Shown here piece after piece: positions 50,858 to 59,773 of a stretch of DNA of 64,000 bases. The stretch is taken from assembly GCA_027306605.1 (NCBI GenBank), contig DAHUZK010000040.1:124001-188000 (forward strand). Direction: 5' to 3'. The translations under genes and the position numbers were made by a program. The notes beneath the pieces are model-generated. The model saw only the letters and a list, made by a program, of their open reading frames with translations. It made no database searches and was not told where the DNA came from. The first letter of the stretch is position 1, and the number at the start of each line of letters is the position of its first letter. The stretch is from Acidimicrobiaceae bacterium (lineage in GTDB: Bacteria; Actinomycetota; Acidimicrobiia; Acidimicrobiales; RAAP-2).

Positions 50858-51874
50858 GTGCTGATCGGTGGGGTCGTCGGTGTCGTGGTCGTCATGGTCG
50901 TCGTGGCCGTCATCGTGGCAGTGGTCGTGCGCAGCCGCTCCCACGACGACGAGCACTCGGTCGAGCACTATCACCGCCAGCTGCACACGCTCGAAGAGAT
51001 GCGGGCACACCCGTCAGAGAGCGGCAACGGCAACGGAAGCGGCGAAAGCAGTGGAAACGGAAGCGGCGAAAGCAGCGGCAACGGCGAAAGCAGGGGCAAC
51101 GCCAACGGTGTTGCGTATCCGGCGAGTGCCTTCCGCGTGACGGGTTCATCCGCCGTGCGGCTGACCGAACCCGGGCGTCCGGTCGTGCCGCCGGTACCCC
51201 CACCGTCGATAGCCGACCCGGGGCAACCCATCAGCTTCTCGGACGACGACGTGGAAGCAAAGAGTCCCGAGCGGGGGGAGGAGGGTCCCGAGAAGCCTCC
51301 CGGCAGCTTCATGTCCGGTACCGAGGACCGCGCCATGCACGGAATCAATCATCGGCCGCGGCGCCTGGCCCGTCCCGCCGCCGCGGTCGCCGCTGTCCTG
51401 GTACTCGTCGTCGTCTTGGTGGTGACCGGTCTGCACGCCAACCCACCCCCACGAAGGGGCAGGTCGGCCGTCACCGCCACGACGTCGCACAACCAGACGG
51501 GCGCACGGCGTGCTACGACCACCTCCACGACCAGCACCGCGCCCCCGGCCGTTTCGGCACCACAAGGGGCGACGGCGCACAGCGCCAGCTATCTCGTCAC
51601 TGGTTCGAACTATGCCCTGGCGTTCTCGGCCAGCGGAGGCGATTGTTGGATCCAGGTGACCAACGTCACCAACGGTTCGGTCTTGTTCAGCGCAACGCTG
51701 TCGCCGGGCCAGTCGCATGCCCTCACGGTGACGGGGCCGGTAACGGTCATTGCAGGCGCACCCAGCTCCTTCGCCGCAACGGTCAACGGGGCGGCCGTCA
51801 CCTTGCCGCCGGGGAACCAGGCTCCCTTCACCTTGCAATTCCAGGCGACGCCGACACCCGCCGGCTCCGGCTAG
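50858..51874 (+). CDS. Membrane protein with RodZ C-terminal-like domain
   Basis: 338 aa. TM helix at residues 2-25, a His/Glu-rich then Gly/Asn/Ser-repeat linker (GNGSGESSGNGSGESS at about 58-75), a second TM at about 173-196, a Thr/Ser-rich stalk, and a C-terminal beta domain (about 245-330: DCWIQVTNVTNGSVLFSATL, LSPGQSHALTVTGPVTV). The C-terminal domain matches DUF4115 found at the end of RodZ, an elongation scaffold, but the cytoplasmic HTH of RodZ is missing. GTG 50858 start. Confidence 0.65.
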   Translation: MLIGGVVGVVVVMVVVAVIVAVVVRSRSHDDEHSVEHYHRQLHTLEEMRAHPSESGNGNGSGESSGNGSGESSGNGESRGNANGVAYPASAFRVTGSSAVRLTEPGRPVVPPVPPPSIADPGQPISFSDDDVEAKSPERGEEGPEKPPGSFMSGTEDRAMHGINHRPRRLARPAAAVAAVLVLVVVLVVTGLHANPPPRRGRSAVTATTSHNQTGARRATTTSTTSTAPPAVSAPQGATAHSASYLVTGSNYALAFSASGGDCWIQVTNVTNGSVLFSATLSPGQSHALTVTGPVTVIAGAPSSFAATVNGAAVTLPPGNQAPFTLQFQATPTPAGSG

Positions 51875-52024
51875 AGCTCGCCGCCCGCGAGGGCACCCAT
51901 CCGGAGAGACACGGGCGGACAGCGTGCGGTGATCTCCACTTCCGGATGGTCCTTTCTCCGCCCTCGTGGCCCTCGTGCCGGTCCTGGCGGCGGCGTATTC
52001 GCCACCTCGGAGATGTTGCCCTTG

Positions 52025-52153
52025 CCTGTATACGCGCCGGCGGCTCCGGCCGCCCATGAGGCGGGCTGAGGCGGGGTGAGGTCCCGCTGCCGCGTATACA
52101 GGTGAGGTTCGATGCCCCGCGGCGCCATATACAGGTGGAACAGAGATGCCGCC
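52025..52153. repeat. TGTATA/TATACA inverted repeat, copy 3
   Basis: In the 338-nt gap 51875-52212, CCTGTATACGCG (52025-52036) and CGCGTATACAGG (52091-52102) are perfect 12-bp inverted arms. A further TATACAGGTG lies at 52128. Each TATACAGGTG is followed within about 16 nt by GATGCC (52110, 52145). No gene is supported in the gap. Confidence 0.65.
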
Positions 52154-52212
52154 ATGATCGGGGGTGCGGCCCCCGGGGAGGGGGTCCGGGTCCCCCCGGG
52201 GGGCTGCCGCCG

Positions 52213-54375
52213 TCAGGCGTCGGCCAGGCCGAAGACATCGAGGAGGAAGGCATAGACGAGCGCTTCCTCCTTCCAGGCTTCGTAGCGGCCCGAGGGCCCT
52301 CCGTGCCCGGCGCCCAGCTCGGTGTGCAAGAGCACCCGGGTGCTGGGGGACAGGTGCCGGATCTTGGCCACCCACTTGGCCGGCTCCCAATACGCCACCC
52401 GGGGGTCGTTCAGGCCGGCGGTGACGAAGAGGTCGGGATACCTGCGGGCAGACCCGTCGAGGTTCGTCCCGGTGACGTTGTCGTAGGGAGAGTAGGAGAG
52501 CATGCGGCGATAGGCGGTTTCGTCGGCCAAGGGATTGCCCCATTCCTCCCATTCGCCCACGGTGAGGGGGAGCTGGTCGTCGAGCATGGTGGTCACACAG
52601 TCGACGAATGGCACCTCGGCCACGAGAGCCCGGAAGAGCTCGGGAGCCTGGTTGGCCACGGCGCCGATGAGCAGCCCGCCCGCCGAGCCGCCACGGCCCG
52701 CCACGGCGTCGGACGACGCGATGCCCTCATCGACGAGATGCCGGGCGCAGGCGATGAAGTCCGAGAAGGTGTTGGCCTTGCGGTCCATCCGGCCGTCCTC
52801 GTACCAGGCGCGGCCCATCTCGCCACCGCCCCGCACGTGTGCGATGGCGAAGACGACGCCCCGATCCAGCAGCGAGAGCCGGTGATGCGAGAAGGACGGG
52901 TCGATGGAGATCTCGTAGGCGCCGTAGCCGTACACGAGACAGGGAGCGGGCATGGCGACCCCTGCACGGTGCACGACCGAGATCGGCACCGGCGTGCCAT
53001 CGGGCGCTTCGGCCCAGACGCGGGACGTCCGGTAGTGCCCCGGGTCGAAGTCACCGAGCACGGGCTCTTGCTTGAGGAGCGTCTCTCCCCGATCCGTCAG
53101 GTCGACCTGCAGGACACTCGACGGCGTCACCATCGACGTGCGGCCGATCCGCAGCGACGGTGCGTCCGGTTCGAGGTTGGCGCCGAGCCACGTCGACGAC
53201 GGACTGTCCATGGAGGGGATGACCCAGCTCGGGGCGAGCGGGTCCGGACCGAAGGGGTCCCCGCCTCCCCGGACCGGTGGCAGCGGCACGACGCGTACCC
53301 GTGTCTGCGCCTCGGCCCGCTCGCTCAGGACGAGTACGCCCGCGAAGGCGTCGACGTCCTCGAGCCGCACGCCGGGGCGATGCGGGACGACCTCGCGCCA
53401 GGTGGGCGCACCGGCGGTCACCGCGTCGTCGGGCGCGGCGAGGACGCGGAAGTCGCGGGCGTCCTCGTTGGTCAGCACGAGGAACCAGCCGCCGCCGGCA
53501 CCGCGAGGAACCAAGTGGTCCGCGGCGTACTCGATGCCCTCCCGGCGGGGCTGTACGACCACCGCTCCGGCCAGCGGGTCGCCCGAGGGGATGGCCAACC
53601 ACTCGGTGGTGTTGGTGCTGTGCAACCCGACGAGCACGAAGGCCAAATCGCGCGTGGTCCCCACGCCGAGGGAGAAGCGGCGATCGGGCTCCTGGTAGAC
53701 GAGGACGTCATCGGCGGGCTCCGTGCCGAGCCGGTGCCGCCAGAGCTGGTAGGGGCGCTGGGCCTCGTCCAGGCGGACGTAGAAGACGAAGTCACCGTCG
53801 GCCGACCAGGCCAGGCCGTAGCCGACGTCGGGCACCGACTCGGCGGCGAGCGCCGGCGAGGCCTCGGCCTCGAGGCACAAGAAGCGCAGCTCGTACTTCT
53901 CGTCGCCCCGGCGGTCGGTGGCGTAGGCCAGCCACGAGTGATCGTGGCTGACGACGGCGGTGCCGACGGCGAAGTACTCGGAGCCCTCGGCCAGCCGGTT
54001 CTCGTCGAGGAGCACCTGCTCCTCCCCGCCGGGCTCGCCGGCAGGAGGCAGCTCGTCCGGTCCGCGGGCGGGACGGCGGCAGTGGATGGCGTATTCGCGT
54101 CCCTCCTCGGTGCGCGTGTAGTACCACCACGGACCGCGGCGGGCCGGAACCGACATGTCCGTCTCCTTGATGCGGGCCTTCATCTCCTCGAAGAGGGCGT
54201 TGCGCAGCCCGGAGAGGCGGCTGGTCTGCTCCTCGGTGTACGCGTTCTCCGCCTCGAGGTAGGCCATCGCTTCGGGGTCGTCCCGGTCGCGCAGCCAGTA
54301 CCAGGGGTCTTCACGCTCGTCGCCGTGGGCGCGCACCACATGGGGGCGCCGCGGGGCGCTCGGGGGGCCGGCCAT
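52213..54375 (-). CDS. ptrB: Oligopeptidase B (S9A prolyl oligopeptidase family)
   Basis: 720 aa. N-terminal beta-propeller (about 60-400) and C-terminal hydrolase domain with HVRGGGEMGRAWYEDGR, nucleophile AGRGGSAGGLLIGAV (Ser about 560), and His in LGAGHGGPSGRYEAW (about 692). Cleaves after Arg/Lys in short peptides. ATG 54375 is chosen; GTG 54405 would add 10 residues. Opens DEREDPWYWLRDRDDPE, typical for the family. Confidence 0.93.
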   Translation of the reverse strand: MAGPPSAPRRPHVVRAHGDEREDPWYWLRDRDDPEAMAYLEAENAYTEEQTSRLSGLRNALFEEMKARIKETDMSVPARRGPWWYYTRTEEGREYAIHCRRPARGPDELPPAGEPGGEEQVLLDENRLAEGSEYFAVGTAVVSHDHSWLAYATDRRGDEKYELRFLCLEAEASPALAAESVPDVGYGLAWSADGDFVFYVRLDEAQRPYQLWRHRLGTEPADDVLVYQEPDRRFSLGVGTTRDLAFVLVGLHSTNTTEWLAIPSGDPLAGAVVVQPRREGIEYAADHLVPRGAGGGWFLVLTNEDARDFRVLAAPDDAVTAGAPTWREVVPHRPGVRLEDVDAFAGVLVLSERAEAQTRVRVVPLPPVRGGGDPFGPDPLAPSWVIPSMDSPSSTWLGANLEPDAPSLRIGRTSMVTPSSVLQVDLTDRGETLLKQEPVLGDFDPGHYRTSRVWAEAPDGTPVPISVVHRAGVAMPAPCLVYGYGAYEISIDPSFSHHRLSLLDRGVVFAIAHVRGGGEMGRAWYEDGRMDRKANTFSDFIACARHLVDEGIASSDAVAGRGGSAGGLLIGAVANQAPELFRALVAEVPFVDCVTTMLDDQLPLTVGEWEEWGNPLADETAYRRMLSYSPYDNVTGTNLDGSARRYPDLFVTAGLNDPRVAYWEPAKWVAKIRHLSPSTRVLLHTELGAGHGGPSGRYEAWKEEALVYAFLLDVFGLADA

Positions 54376-54450
54376 GGACGCAGAGCCTGCCACGCCCGGT
54401 GACACGGAGGTAGCCTCGCCGTGAACGTTTCGGCTGGCCGGGGTAGTTGT

Positions 54451-54476
54451 TACTATCGAGATAGGGGAAATTCCCC
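54451..54476 (+). promoter_or_regulatory. sufB promoter with two palindromes
   Basis: TACTAT at 54451-54456 is a good -10 (-35 weak). CTATC-GA-GATAG (54453-54464) is an inverted repeat over it, and GGGGAA-A-TTCCCC (54464-54476) is a perfect palindrome at the expected transcript start. Both suit operator binding by an iron-sulfur regulator such as SufR (inference; the site does not match a consensus I can verify). Confidence 0.45.
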
Positions 54477-54524
54477 GATCGCCGGACCCGATCCCCGATC
54501 CCGATCCCCGAACTCAGGAGCCAC

Positions 54525-55925
54525 ATGGCCACCACGGATCTCGACCTGGGCCGCTACCAGCTGGGCTGGAGCGACGCCGAGGACTACGTCTTCAAGCCGA
54601 AGAAGGGCCTGAACGAGTCGATCGTGCGCGAGATGTCCGAGATGAAGGGCGAGCCCGACTGGATGCGGGACTTCCGCCTCCGCTCGCTGCGGCACTTCGA
54701 GCGCAAGCCGATGGCGCCGTGGTTCGCCTCGCAGATGCCCAAGCTCGACTTCGACGACATCTACTACTACATCAAGCCCACCGGCGGGCAGGTGAACGAC
54801 TGGTCCGAGCTGCCCGACGCCATCAAGAACACCTACGAGAAGCTGGGCATCCCCGAGGCCGAGCGCAAGTATCTCGCCGGCGTGACGGCGCAGTACGAGA
54901 GCGAAGTCGTCTTCCACCGCAACCGCGACGATCTCGAGGCCCAGGGCGTCTTCTTCTGCGACATGGACACGGCGGTGCGCGACTACCCCGACGTCGTCCG
55001 CAAGTGGTTCGGCAAGGTCATCCCCCCGAACGACAACAAGTTCGCCGCGCTCAATTCGGCCGTCTGGTCCGGCGGGTCGTTCATCTACGTGCCGCCGGGT
55101 GTCAAGGTGGAGATGCCGCTCCAGGCCTATTTCCGCATCAACGCGGAGAACATGGGCCAGTTCGAGCGCACGCTCATCATCGCCGACGAGGGATCCCAGG
55201 TCCACTACATCGAGGGGTGCTCCGCCCCGGTGTACACCACGGACTCCCTGCACTCCGCGGTGGTCGAGCTGGTGGCGCTGCCCGGCTCCCGCATCACCTA
55301 CACCACGATCCAGAACTGGTCGACCAACGTCTACAACCTGGTGACCAAGAGGGCCCGTGCCGAGGCCGAGGCCCACGTGGAGTGGATCGACGGCAACATC
55401 GGCTCGCGCCTGACCATGAAGTACCCGTCCGTGTACCTCATGGGCCCGAAGGCCAGCGGCGAGGTGCTGTCCGTCGCCTACGCCGGGGCGGGCCAGCATC
55501 AGGACGCCGGAGCCAAGATGTTCCACGTCGCCCCGGAGACGAGCTCGACGATCGTGTCGAAGTCGATCTCCAAGGACGGCGGGATCACGACCTACCGGGG
55601 CAAGGTGCATGTCGACCCGAACGCCCGCGGCGCCAAGTCGTTCGTCCGTTGCGACGCGCTGTTGCTCGACGACGAGTCCACATCGGAGACCAAGCCCTAC
55701 ATGGAGGTCGGGGAGCGCGATGCGCGCATCGGCCACGAGGCCACCGTCTCGAAAGTCGGTGACGACCAGCTCTTCTACCTGATGAGCCGGGGCCTGTCCG
55801 AGAGCCAGGCCATGAGCATGATCGTGAACGGCTTCATCGAGCCGGTCACCCGGACACTCCCCATGGAGTACGCGGTCGAGTGGAGCCGCCTGATAGAGCT
55901 GCAGATGGAGGGTGCGGTCGGCTGA
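54525..55925 (+). CDS. sufB: Fe-S cluster assembly scaffold SufB
   Basis: 466-aa scaffold subunit of SufBC2D. Seen: GLNESIVREMSEMKGEPDWM, DDIYYYIKPTG, GVFFCDMDTAV, GGSFIYVPPGVKVEMPLQAY, IEGCSAPVYTTDSLHSAVVE and the C-terminal EATVSKVGDDQLFYLMSRGL. ATG 54525 has AGGAG upstream. First gene of the suf locus, but sufD and sufC are about 5 kb downstream. Confidence 0.96.
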   Translation: MATTDLDLGRYQLGWSDAEDYVFKPKKGLNESIVREMSEMKGEPDWMRDFRLRSLRHFERKPMAPWFASQMPKLDFDDIYYYIKPTGGQVNDWSELPDAIKNTYEKLGIPEAERKYLAGVTAQYESEVVFHRNRDDLEAQGVFFCDMDTAVRDYPDVVRKWFGKVIPPNDNKFAALNSAVWSGGSFIYVPPGVKVEMPLQAYFRINAENMGQFERTLIIADEGSQVHYIEGCSAPVYTTDSLHSAVVELVALPGSRITYTTIQNWSTNVYNLVTKRARAEAEAHVEWIDGNIGSRLTMKYPSVYLMGPKASGEVLSVAYAGAGQHQDAGAKMFHVAPETSSTIVSKSISKDGGITTYRGKVHVDPNARGAKSFVRCDALLLDDESTSETKPYMEVGERDARIGHEATVSKVGDDQLFYLMSRGLSESQAMSMIVNGFIEPVTRTLPMEYAVEWSRLIELQMEGAVG

Positions 55926-55966
55926 CCGCGCGGCACCCGCCTTCCTGTGCATGGCACCATGGAGCC

Positions 55967-56311
55967 GTGCCGATGCGAGAGGAATGCATCCATTTCCAGA
56001 GCCGGACCTACGACTCGGGCGAGGTGGCACGCTTCTGCCGGCTGGACCTGGCGCCCGAGGCGCCGTGGCGCTGCCCCGAGAACTGCCCCTCCTACAAGCC
56101 CCGCATGGCCGACGTGGGGTGGGTGCACGGCAGCCTCGTCGAGCCGGCGATAGAGGACGAACCGGACACCGGCGGTGAGAACGTGGCCGAGCTGCTCGAC
56201 GCGGCGGAGGACATCGTGAACGACGTCGCGCCGGGAGTGCTCGAAGAGGTGAGGGCCGAGGACGCCCGACGCGAGCGGTCGGCGAAGCACTGGTGGCGAC
56301 GCAAGCGCTGA
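55967..56311 (+). CDS. Small four-cysteine protein in suf locus
   Basis: 114 aa from GTG 55967 (ATG 55973 possible); CACCAT lies 6 nt upstream. N-terminal half has Cys in MREECIHFQSRTYD, VARFCRLDLAP and WRCPENCPSYKP (C-x14-C-x11-C-x3-C), a plausible Zn or Fe-S site. The C-terminal half is an acidic helix (ENVAELLDAAEDIVNDV) ending in basic HWWRRKR. No family recognised. It overlaps the PhyH gene by 19 nt. Position after sufB suggests a role in Fe-S assembly (inference). Confidence 0.65.
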   Translation: MPMREECIHFQSRTYDSGEVARFCRLDLAPEAPWRCPENCPSYKPRMADVGWVHGSLVEPAIEDEPDTGGENVAELLDAAEDIVNDVAPGVLEEVRAEDARRERSAKHWWRRKR

Positions 56312-57585
56312 GCCCGGTGGACGGGCGGTTCGGGCCGATCGACTTCGACCGGTTCCACCGGGAGGAGATGCCGGCGCTCCTCGAGCGGCGGGGGGCGCTC
56401 TTCGGAGCCGCCGGTGCCGAAGCCGGTGCCGAAGCCGGTGCCGCCGCGCTCCGCCCGTTGGGCTTCCGACTCCCCGACGGCAGGGCCTACACGTACGTGC
56501 CGGAGCAGCAGACCTTCGTGGTGCGGCCCGGGCTCGACGGCGCGCGCACCGTCGTCGCTCTGCCCGAAGAGGCGTGGTGCGAGTTCGCCTGGGAGCTCAA
56601 GACGTGCTTCGCCCTCCTCTATGCCGACCAGTTGACGATCGAGCAGGGGAGCTTCGGCCAGCTGGCGCGCTGGGAGCCTCTGCTGCGGGCGGCGTTGAGC
56701 GGCCAGGCGCTCTTCGACCTCGACCATCCCGTCCCGATCGAGGACGAGGCGGGTCGTCCACTCGACCTCACCCAGACGTTCTCCCTCGACGATCCTGCGG
56801 ACGCGCCACGCTCCTTCCTGCAACGGGCGGGCTTCGTCCATCTCCGGGGGGTGCTCGACGCCGACGAGGTCGCCGCGCTGCGCACCGACGTGGACGAAGC
56901 GGTCAGCAAGGCGAGGCCCGACGACCGCACGTCGTGGTGGACGACGGTCGACGGGCGCGAGGTGTGCAACCGGGTGAACTATCTCAACGAGGGATCCGCC
57001 CGCATCGCCGCCCTCGGCTCGGATCCCCGCTTCGTCGCCGTCGCCGCGCTCGGTGGACCCGATCTCCGGGATGCGCACGACCGGCTCGACGGCAACGGCG
57101 TCGTCATCAAGGTTCCCGGCGCCCGAGGCGGGTTGGCCGATCTCCCCTGGCACCGCGACTGCGGCATGGGCGGCCATCCGGTGAAGTGCCCCATGCTCAA
57201 CGTCGGGATCCAGCTCGATCCGGCCACCGCAGAAACGGGACAGCTCGAGATGATCCCGGGCTCGCACCGAGGCACGTCGCGGCTGCCCGAGGCCCCGGAG
57301 GCCGAGAAGCACCCGGTGGTAGCGCTGACCACGGAGCCGGGGGACGTCACGGTCCACTTCGGCCACACCCTGCACGCCGCCCCGCCGCCGAGGGGCCGGC
57401 GGGCACAGGGACGGCCGGTGCGGGGACGGCCGGTGCAGGGGCGGCCGGTGCAGGGGCGGCGCGCCCTGTACCTCTCCTTCGTGCCACCGCTCACTTTCGA
57501 AATGGTCGGCCCCCGGCAGGGGTACAACGACGTGCTCTTCACCAGGGGCGGGGGCCGGATACAGCACACCGACGAGCTCCGTTGA
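56293..57585 (+). CDS. Phytanoyl-CoA dioxygenase (PhyH)-like protein
   Basis: 430 aa. The C-terminal part has the 2-oxoglutarate/Fe(II) facial triad: HxD in LPWHRDCGMGG (about 286-288) and distal His in FGHTLHAAPPP (about 357). The N-terminal 170 residues are not PhyH and contain PEEAWCEFAWELKTCFALLY. A basic RGRPVQG repeat (about 376-395) is coded by tandem 15-bp-class units. GTG 56293 lies inside the previous gene. Confidence 0.8.
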   Translation: MATQALSPVDGRFGPIDFDRFHREEMPALLERRGALFGAAGAEAGAEAGAAALRPLGFRLPDGRAYTYVPEQQTFVVRPGLDGARTVVALPEEAWCEFAWELKTCFALLYADQLTIEQGSFGQLARWEPLLRAALSGQALFDLDHPVPIEDEAGRPLDLTQTFSLDDPADAPRSFLQRAGFVHLRGVLDADEVAALRTDVDEAVSKARPDDRTSWWTTVDGREVCNRVNYLNEGSARIAALGSDPRFVAVAALGGPDLRDAHDRLDGNGVVIKVPGARGGLADLPWHRDCGMGGHPVKCPMLNVGIQLDPATAETGQLEMIPGSHRGTSRLPEAPEAEKHPVVALTTEPGDVTVHFGHTLHAAPPPRGRRAQGRPVRGRPVQGRPVQGRRALYLSFVPPLTFEMVGPRQGYNDVLFTRGGGRIQHTDELR

Positions 57586-57590
57586 GCGAC

Positions 57591-58208
57591 GTGGCCCTCA
57601 GCCTGGCCCAGCAAGAGCGCGGGACCATCTGCGACCTCTTCCTCGAGCGGGGCCCCGCCGCCCCCACGCTGTGCGAGGGCTGGTGCACCGCCGACCTGGC
57701 CGCGCACCTCGTGGTCCGGGAGCGCCGGCCCGACAGCGGGCCCGGCGTCGTCTGGCCGCCGCTGGCCGGGTACACCGACCGGGTGCGGCGAGCCGTGCGG
57801 GACCGGACGCCGTGGGATCGCCTCGTCGAGACAGTGCGCCGCGGCCCCCCGCTGCTCCTGCGCCCCTTCGACAGCGCCATGAACACGGTGGAATTCTTCA
57901 TCCACGTCGAGGACGTGCGCCGGGCGCAGCCGGGCTGGGAGCCCCGACCGCCGGCGCCGGGCATGGCCGACGCCCTGTGGCGGCGCCTGGGGCCCGGCGG
58001 CATGGCCAAGAAGGTCGGGGCCACCATCGTCCTCAGCTCGCCGGGCCGAGAGGACAAGGTCGCGGGGCACGGACCGAGGCTCATGCTCACCGGTGGTCCC
58101 GGCGAGCTGACGATGTTCGGGGCGGGCCGCCAAGGTGCAGCCTCGGTCGACATCGGCGGCGATCCGGCTCTGGCCGATCGACTGCGCGCCGCGGCACTGG
58201 GCATCTGA
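57591..58208 (+). CDS. TIGR03085-type DinB/mycothiol-maleylpyruvate-isomerase-fold protein
   Basis: 205 aa. Seen: CDLFLERGPAAPTLCEGW, TADLAAHLVVRERRPDSGPG and VEFFIHVEDVRRAQPGWEPR (metal-binding His), the pattern of TIGR03085/maleylpyruvate isomerase N-terminal fold. GTG 57591 is preferred; a TTG at 57582 would overlap the PhyH stop. Role unknown, possibly thiol-dependent. Confidence 0.82.
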   Translation: MALSLAQQERGTICDLFLERGPAAPTLCEGWCTADLAAHLVVRERRPDSGPGVVWPPLAGYTDRVRRAVRDRTPWDRLVETVRRGPPLLLRPFDSAMNTVEFFIHVEDVRRAQPGWEPRPPAPGMADALWRRLGPGGMAKKVGATIVLSSPGREDKVAGHGPRLMLTGGPGELTMFGAGRQGAASVDIGGDPALADRLRAAALGI

Positions 58209-58240
58209 GGGCGGGACGGCAAGGGAGGGTCTGGAGCGTC

Positions 58241-59773
58241 GTGGAGCCGGTTCGAGCGGTGGAGGCAGGCGAGGTCCGCTTCGACGAGGTCGTCGACGTG
58301 CTCGTGGCGGGTCTGGGTGTCGCCGGCTCGTCGGCGGTGGTGGCGGCACGGCAGGCCGGCGCCGAGGTGCTGGCCGTGGAACGGGCGGGGGCCGTCGGCG
58401 GGACGTCGGCCCAGTCGGGCGGCCTCCTCTACCTGGGTGGGGGCACACCCCTCCAACGCGCCTGCGGCTTCGAGGACTCGCCGGAGAACATGGCGGCGTT
58501 CCTGCGGGCAGCGCTCGGCCCCGGGGTCGACGACGAACGCGTCGAGGCCTACTGCGACGGTTCGGTCGAGCACTTCGACTGGCTCGTCTCGATCGGCGTG
58601 CCGTTCCGTGCCGCGTTCTGCGACGAGCCCAACCGCGAATCGGCGGACGACGCCGGACTGCTGTTCAGCGGCGGCGAGGACTCCTTCCCCTTCGACGAGA
58701 TCGCCGTCCCCGTGCCGCGCGGCCACAAGCCGCGGTGGGTCGACTCCGCCGGCGGTTTCCTCATGACCCGTCTCGGACGGGCGGTGGCGGCCAGCGGTGC
58801 CCGCGTCGTGCCCGATGCACGGGCGGAGGCGCTCGTGGTCGACTCCGGAGAGGTCGTCGGCCTGCAGGTGCGTGCCGGAGACGGAGAGGGGCTGCGAGCC
58901 GTCCGGGCCCGCGGCGGTGTCGTCCTGGCCACCGGCGGGTTCATCCACAACGACGCCATGGTCGCCGAGCACTGCCCACGGGCCCATGCTCCCGACGCGG
59001 CCTGGCGGATCGGCACGCCCAACGACGACGGCCGGGGGATCCGCATGGGCGCCGGCGCCGGCGCCGCGGTCACCAGACTCGATGCGTTCGAGTGTGCGCT
59101 CCCGCTCGGTCCGCCCCACCGCCTCGCCCGGGGCATCCTGGTCAACCGCGCCGGCGAGCGCTTCATCAACGAGGACACCTACACCGGGCGCATCGGGATC
59201 CACGCCCTGGGGGACCAGGACGGCTTCGTCTACATGATCACCGACGACGTGATCCACGAGCGCAACGTCGTAGGACTGCGCATCGGCTACGCCGCCGCCA
59301 CGCCCGAGGAGCTGGCGATGGACCTCGGGCTCCCGCCCGACGCGCTGGCCCGCACCGTGCGCGACTACAACGAGGCCGCGGCACGCGGGGAGGACCCGGC
59401 GTTCCACAAGCGCCCGCCCTACCTCCAGCCCATCGGCGTCCCTCCCGCCAGCGGGATCGGTGCCGTCGACCTCCGGGCCGACCACGGCGCCATCTACGCC
59501 ACCTTCACGCTCGGCGGTCTCGTCACCGATGCCGACGGCGCGACGTTGGACTGCGACGCGCGGCGCATCCGGGGTCTCTACGCCGTCGGCCGGACGGCGG
59601 CGAGCCTGGCCGCCCACCACTACGCCAGCGGCATCAGCCTGGGCGACGGCTCGTTCTTCGGGCGCCGGGCCGGCCGCCAAGCCGCCGCGGCCGCCGCAGC
59701 CGCTGCTGGCGCTGCTGGCGCTGCCGCCACCGCTGCCGCCGCTGACCCGGGCGCGACGGCGCCGACGCTCTAG
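58241..59773 (+). CDS. FAD-dependent oxidoreductase (fumarate reductase/KstD-like)
   Basis: 510 aa. Seen: N-terminal FAD motif VLVAGLGVAGSSAVVAARQAG, GGTSAQSGGLLYLGGG, GVVLATGGFIHNDAMVAEH, and the C-terminal ASGISLGDGSFFGRRAGRQ. This is the family of 3-ketosteroid delta-1-dehydrogenase and flavocytochrome c flavoproteins. The last 35 residues are an Ala-rich tail. GTG 58241 has GGAG upstream. Convergent with the isomerase gene, overlapping by 4 nt. Confidence 0.87.
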   Translation: MEPVRAVEAGEVRFDEVVDVLVAGLGVAGSSAVVAARQAGAEVLAVERAGAVGGTSAQSGGLLYLGGGTPLQRACGFEDSPENMAAFLRAALGPGVDDERVEAYCDGSVEHFDWLVSIGVPFRAAFCDEPNRESADDAGLLFSGGEDSFPFDEIAVPVPRGHKPRWVDSAGGFLMTRLGRAVAASGARVVPDARAEALVVDSGEVVGLQVRAGDGEGLRAVRARGGVVLATGGFIHNDAMVAEHCPRAHAPDAAWRIGTPNDDGRGIRMGAGAGAAVTRLDAFECALPLGPPHRLARGILVNRAGERFINEDTYTGRIGIHALGDQDGFVYMITDDVIHERNVVGLRIGYAAATPEELAMDLGLPPDALARTVRDYNEAAARGEDPAFHKRPPYLQPIGVPPASGIGAVDLRADHGAIYATFTLGGLVTDADGATLDCDARRIRGLYAVGRTAASLAAHHYASGISLGDGSFFGRRAGRQAAAAAAAAAGAAGAAATAAAADPGATAPTL

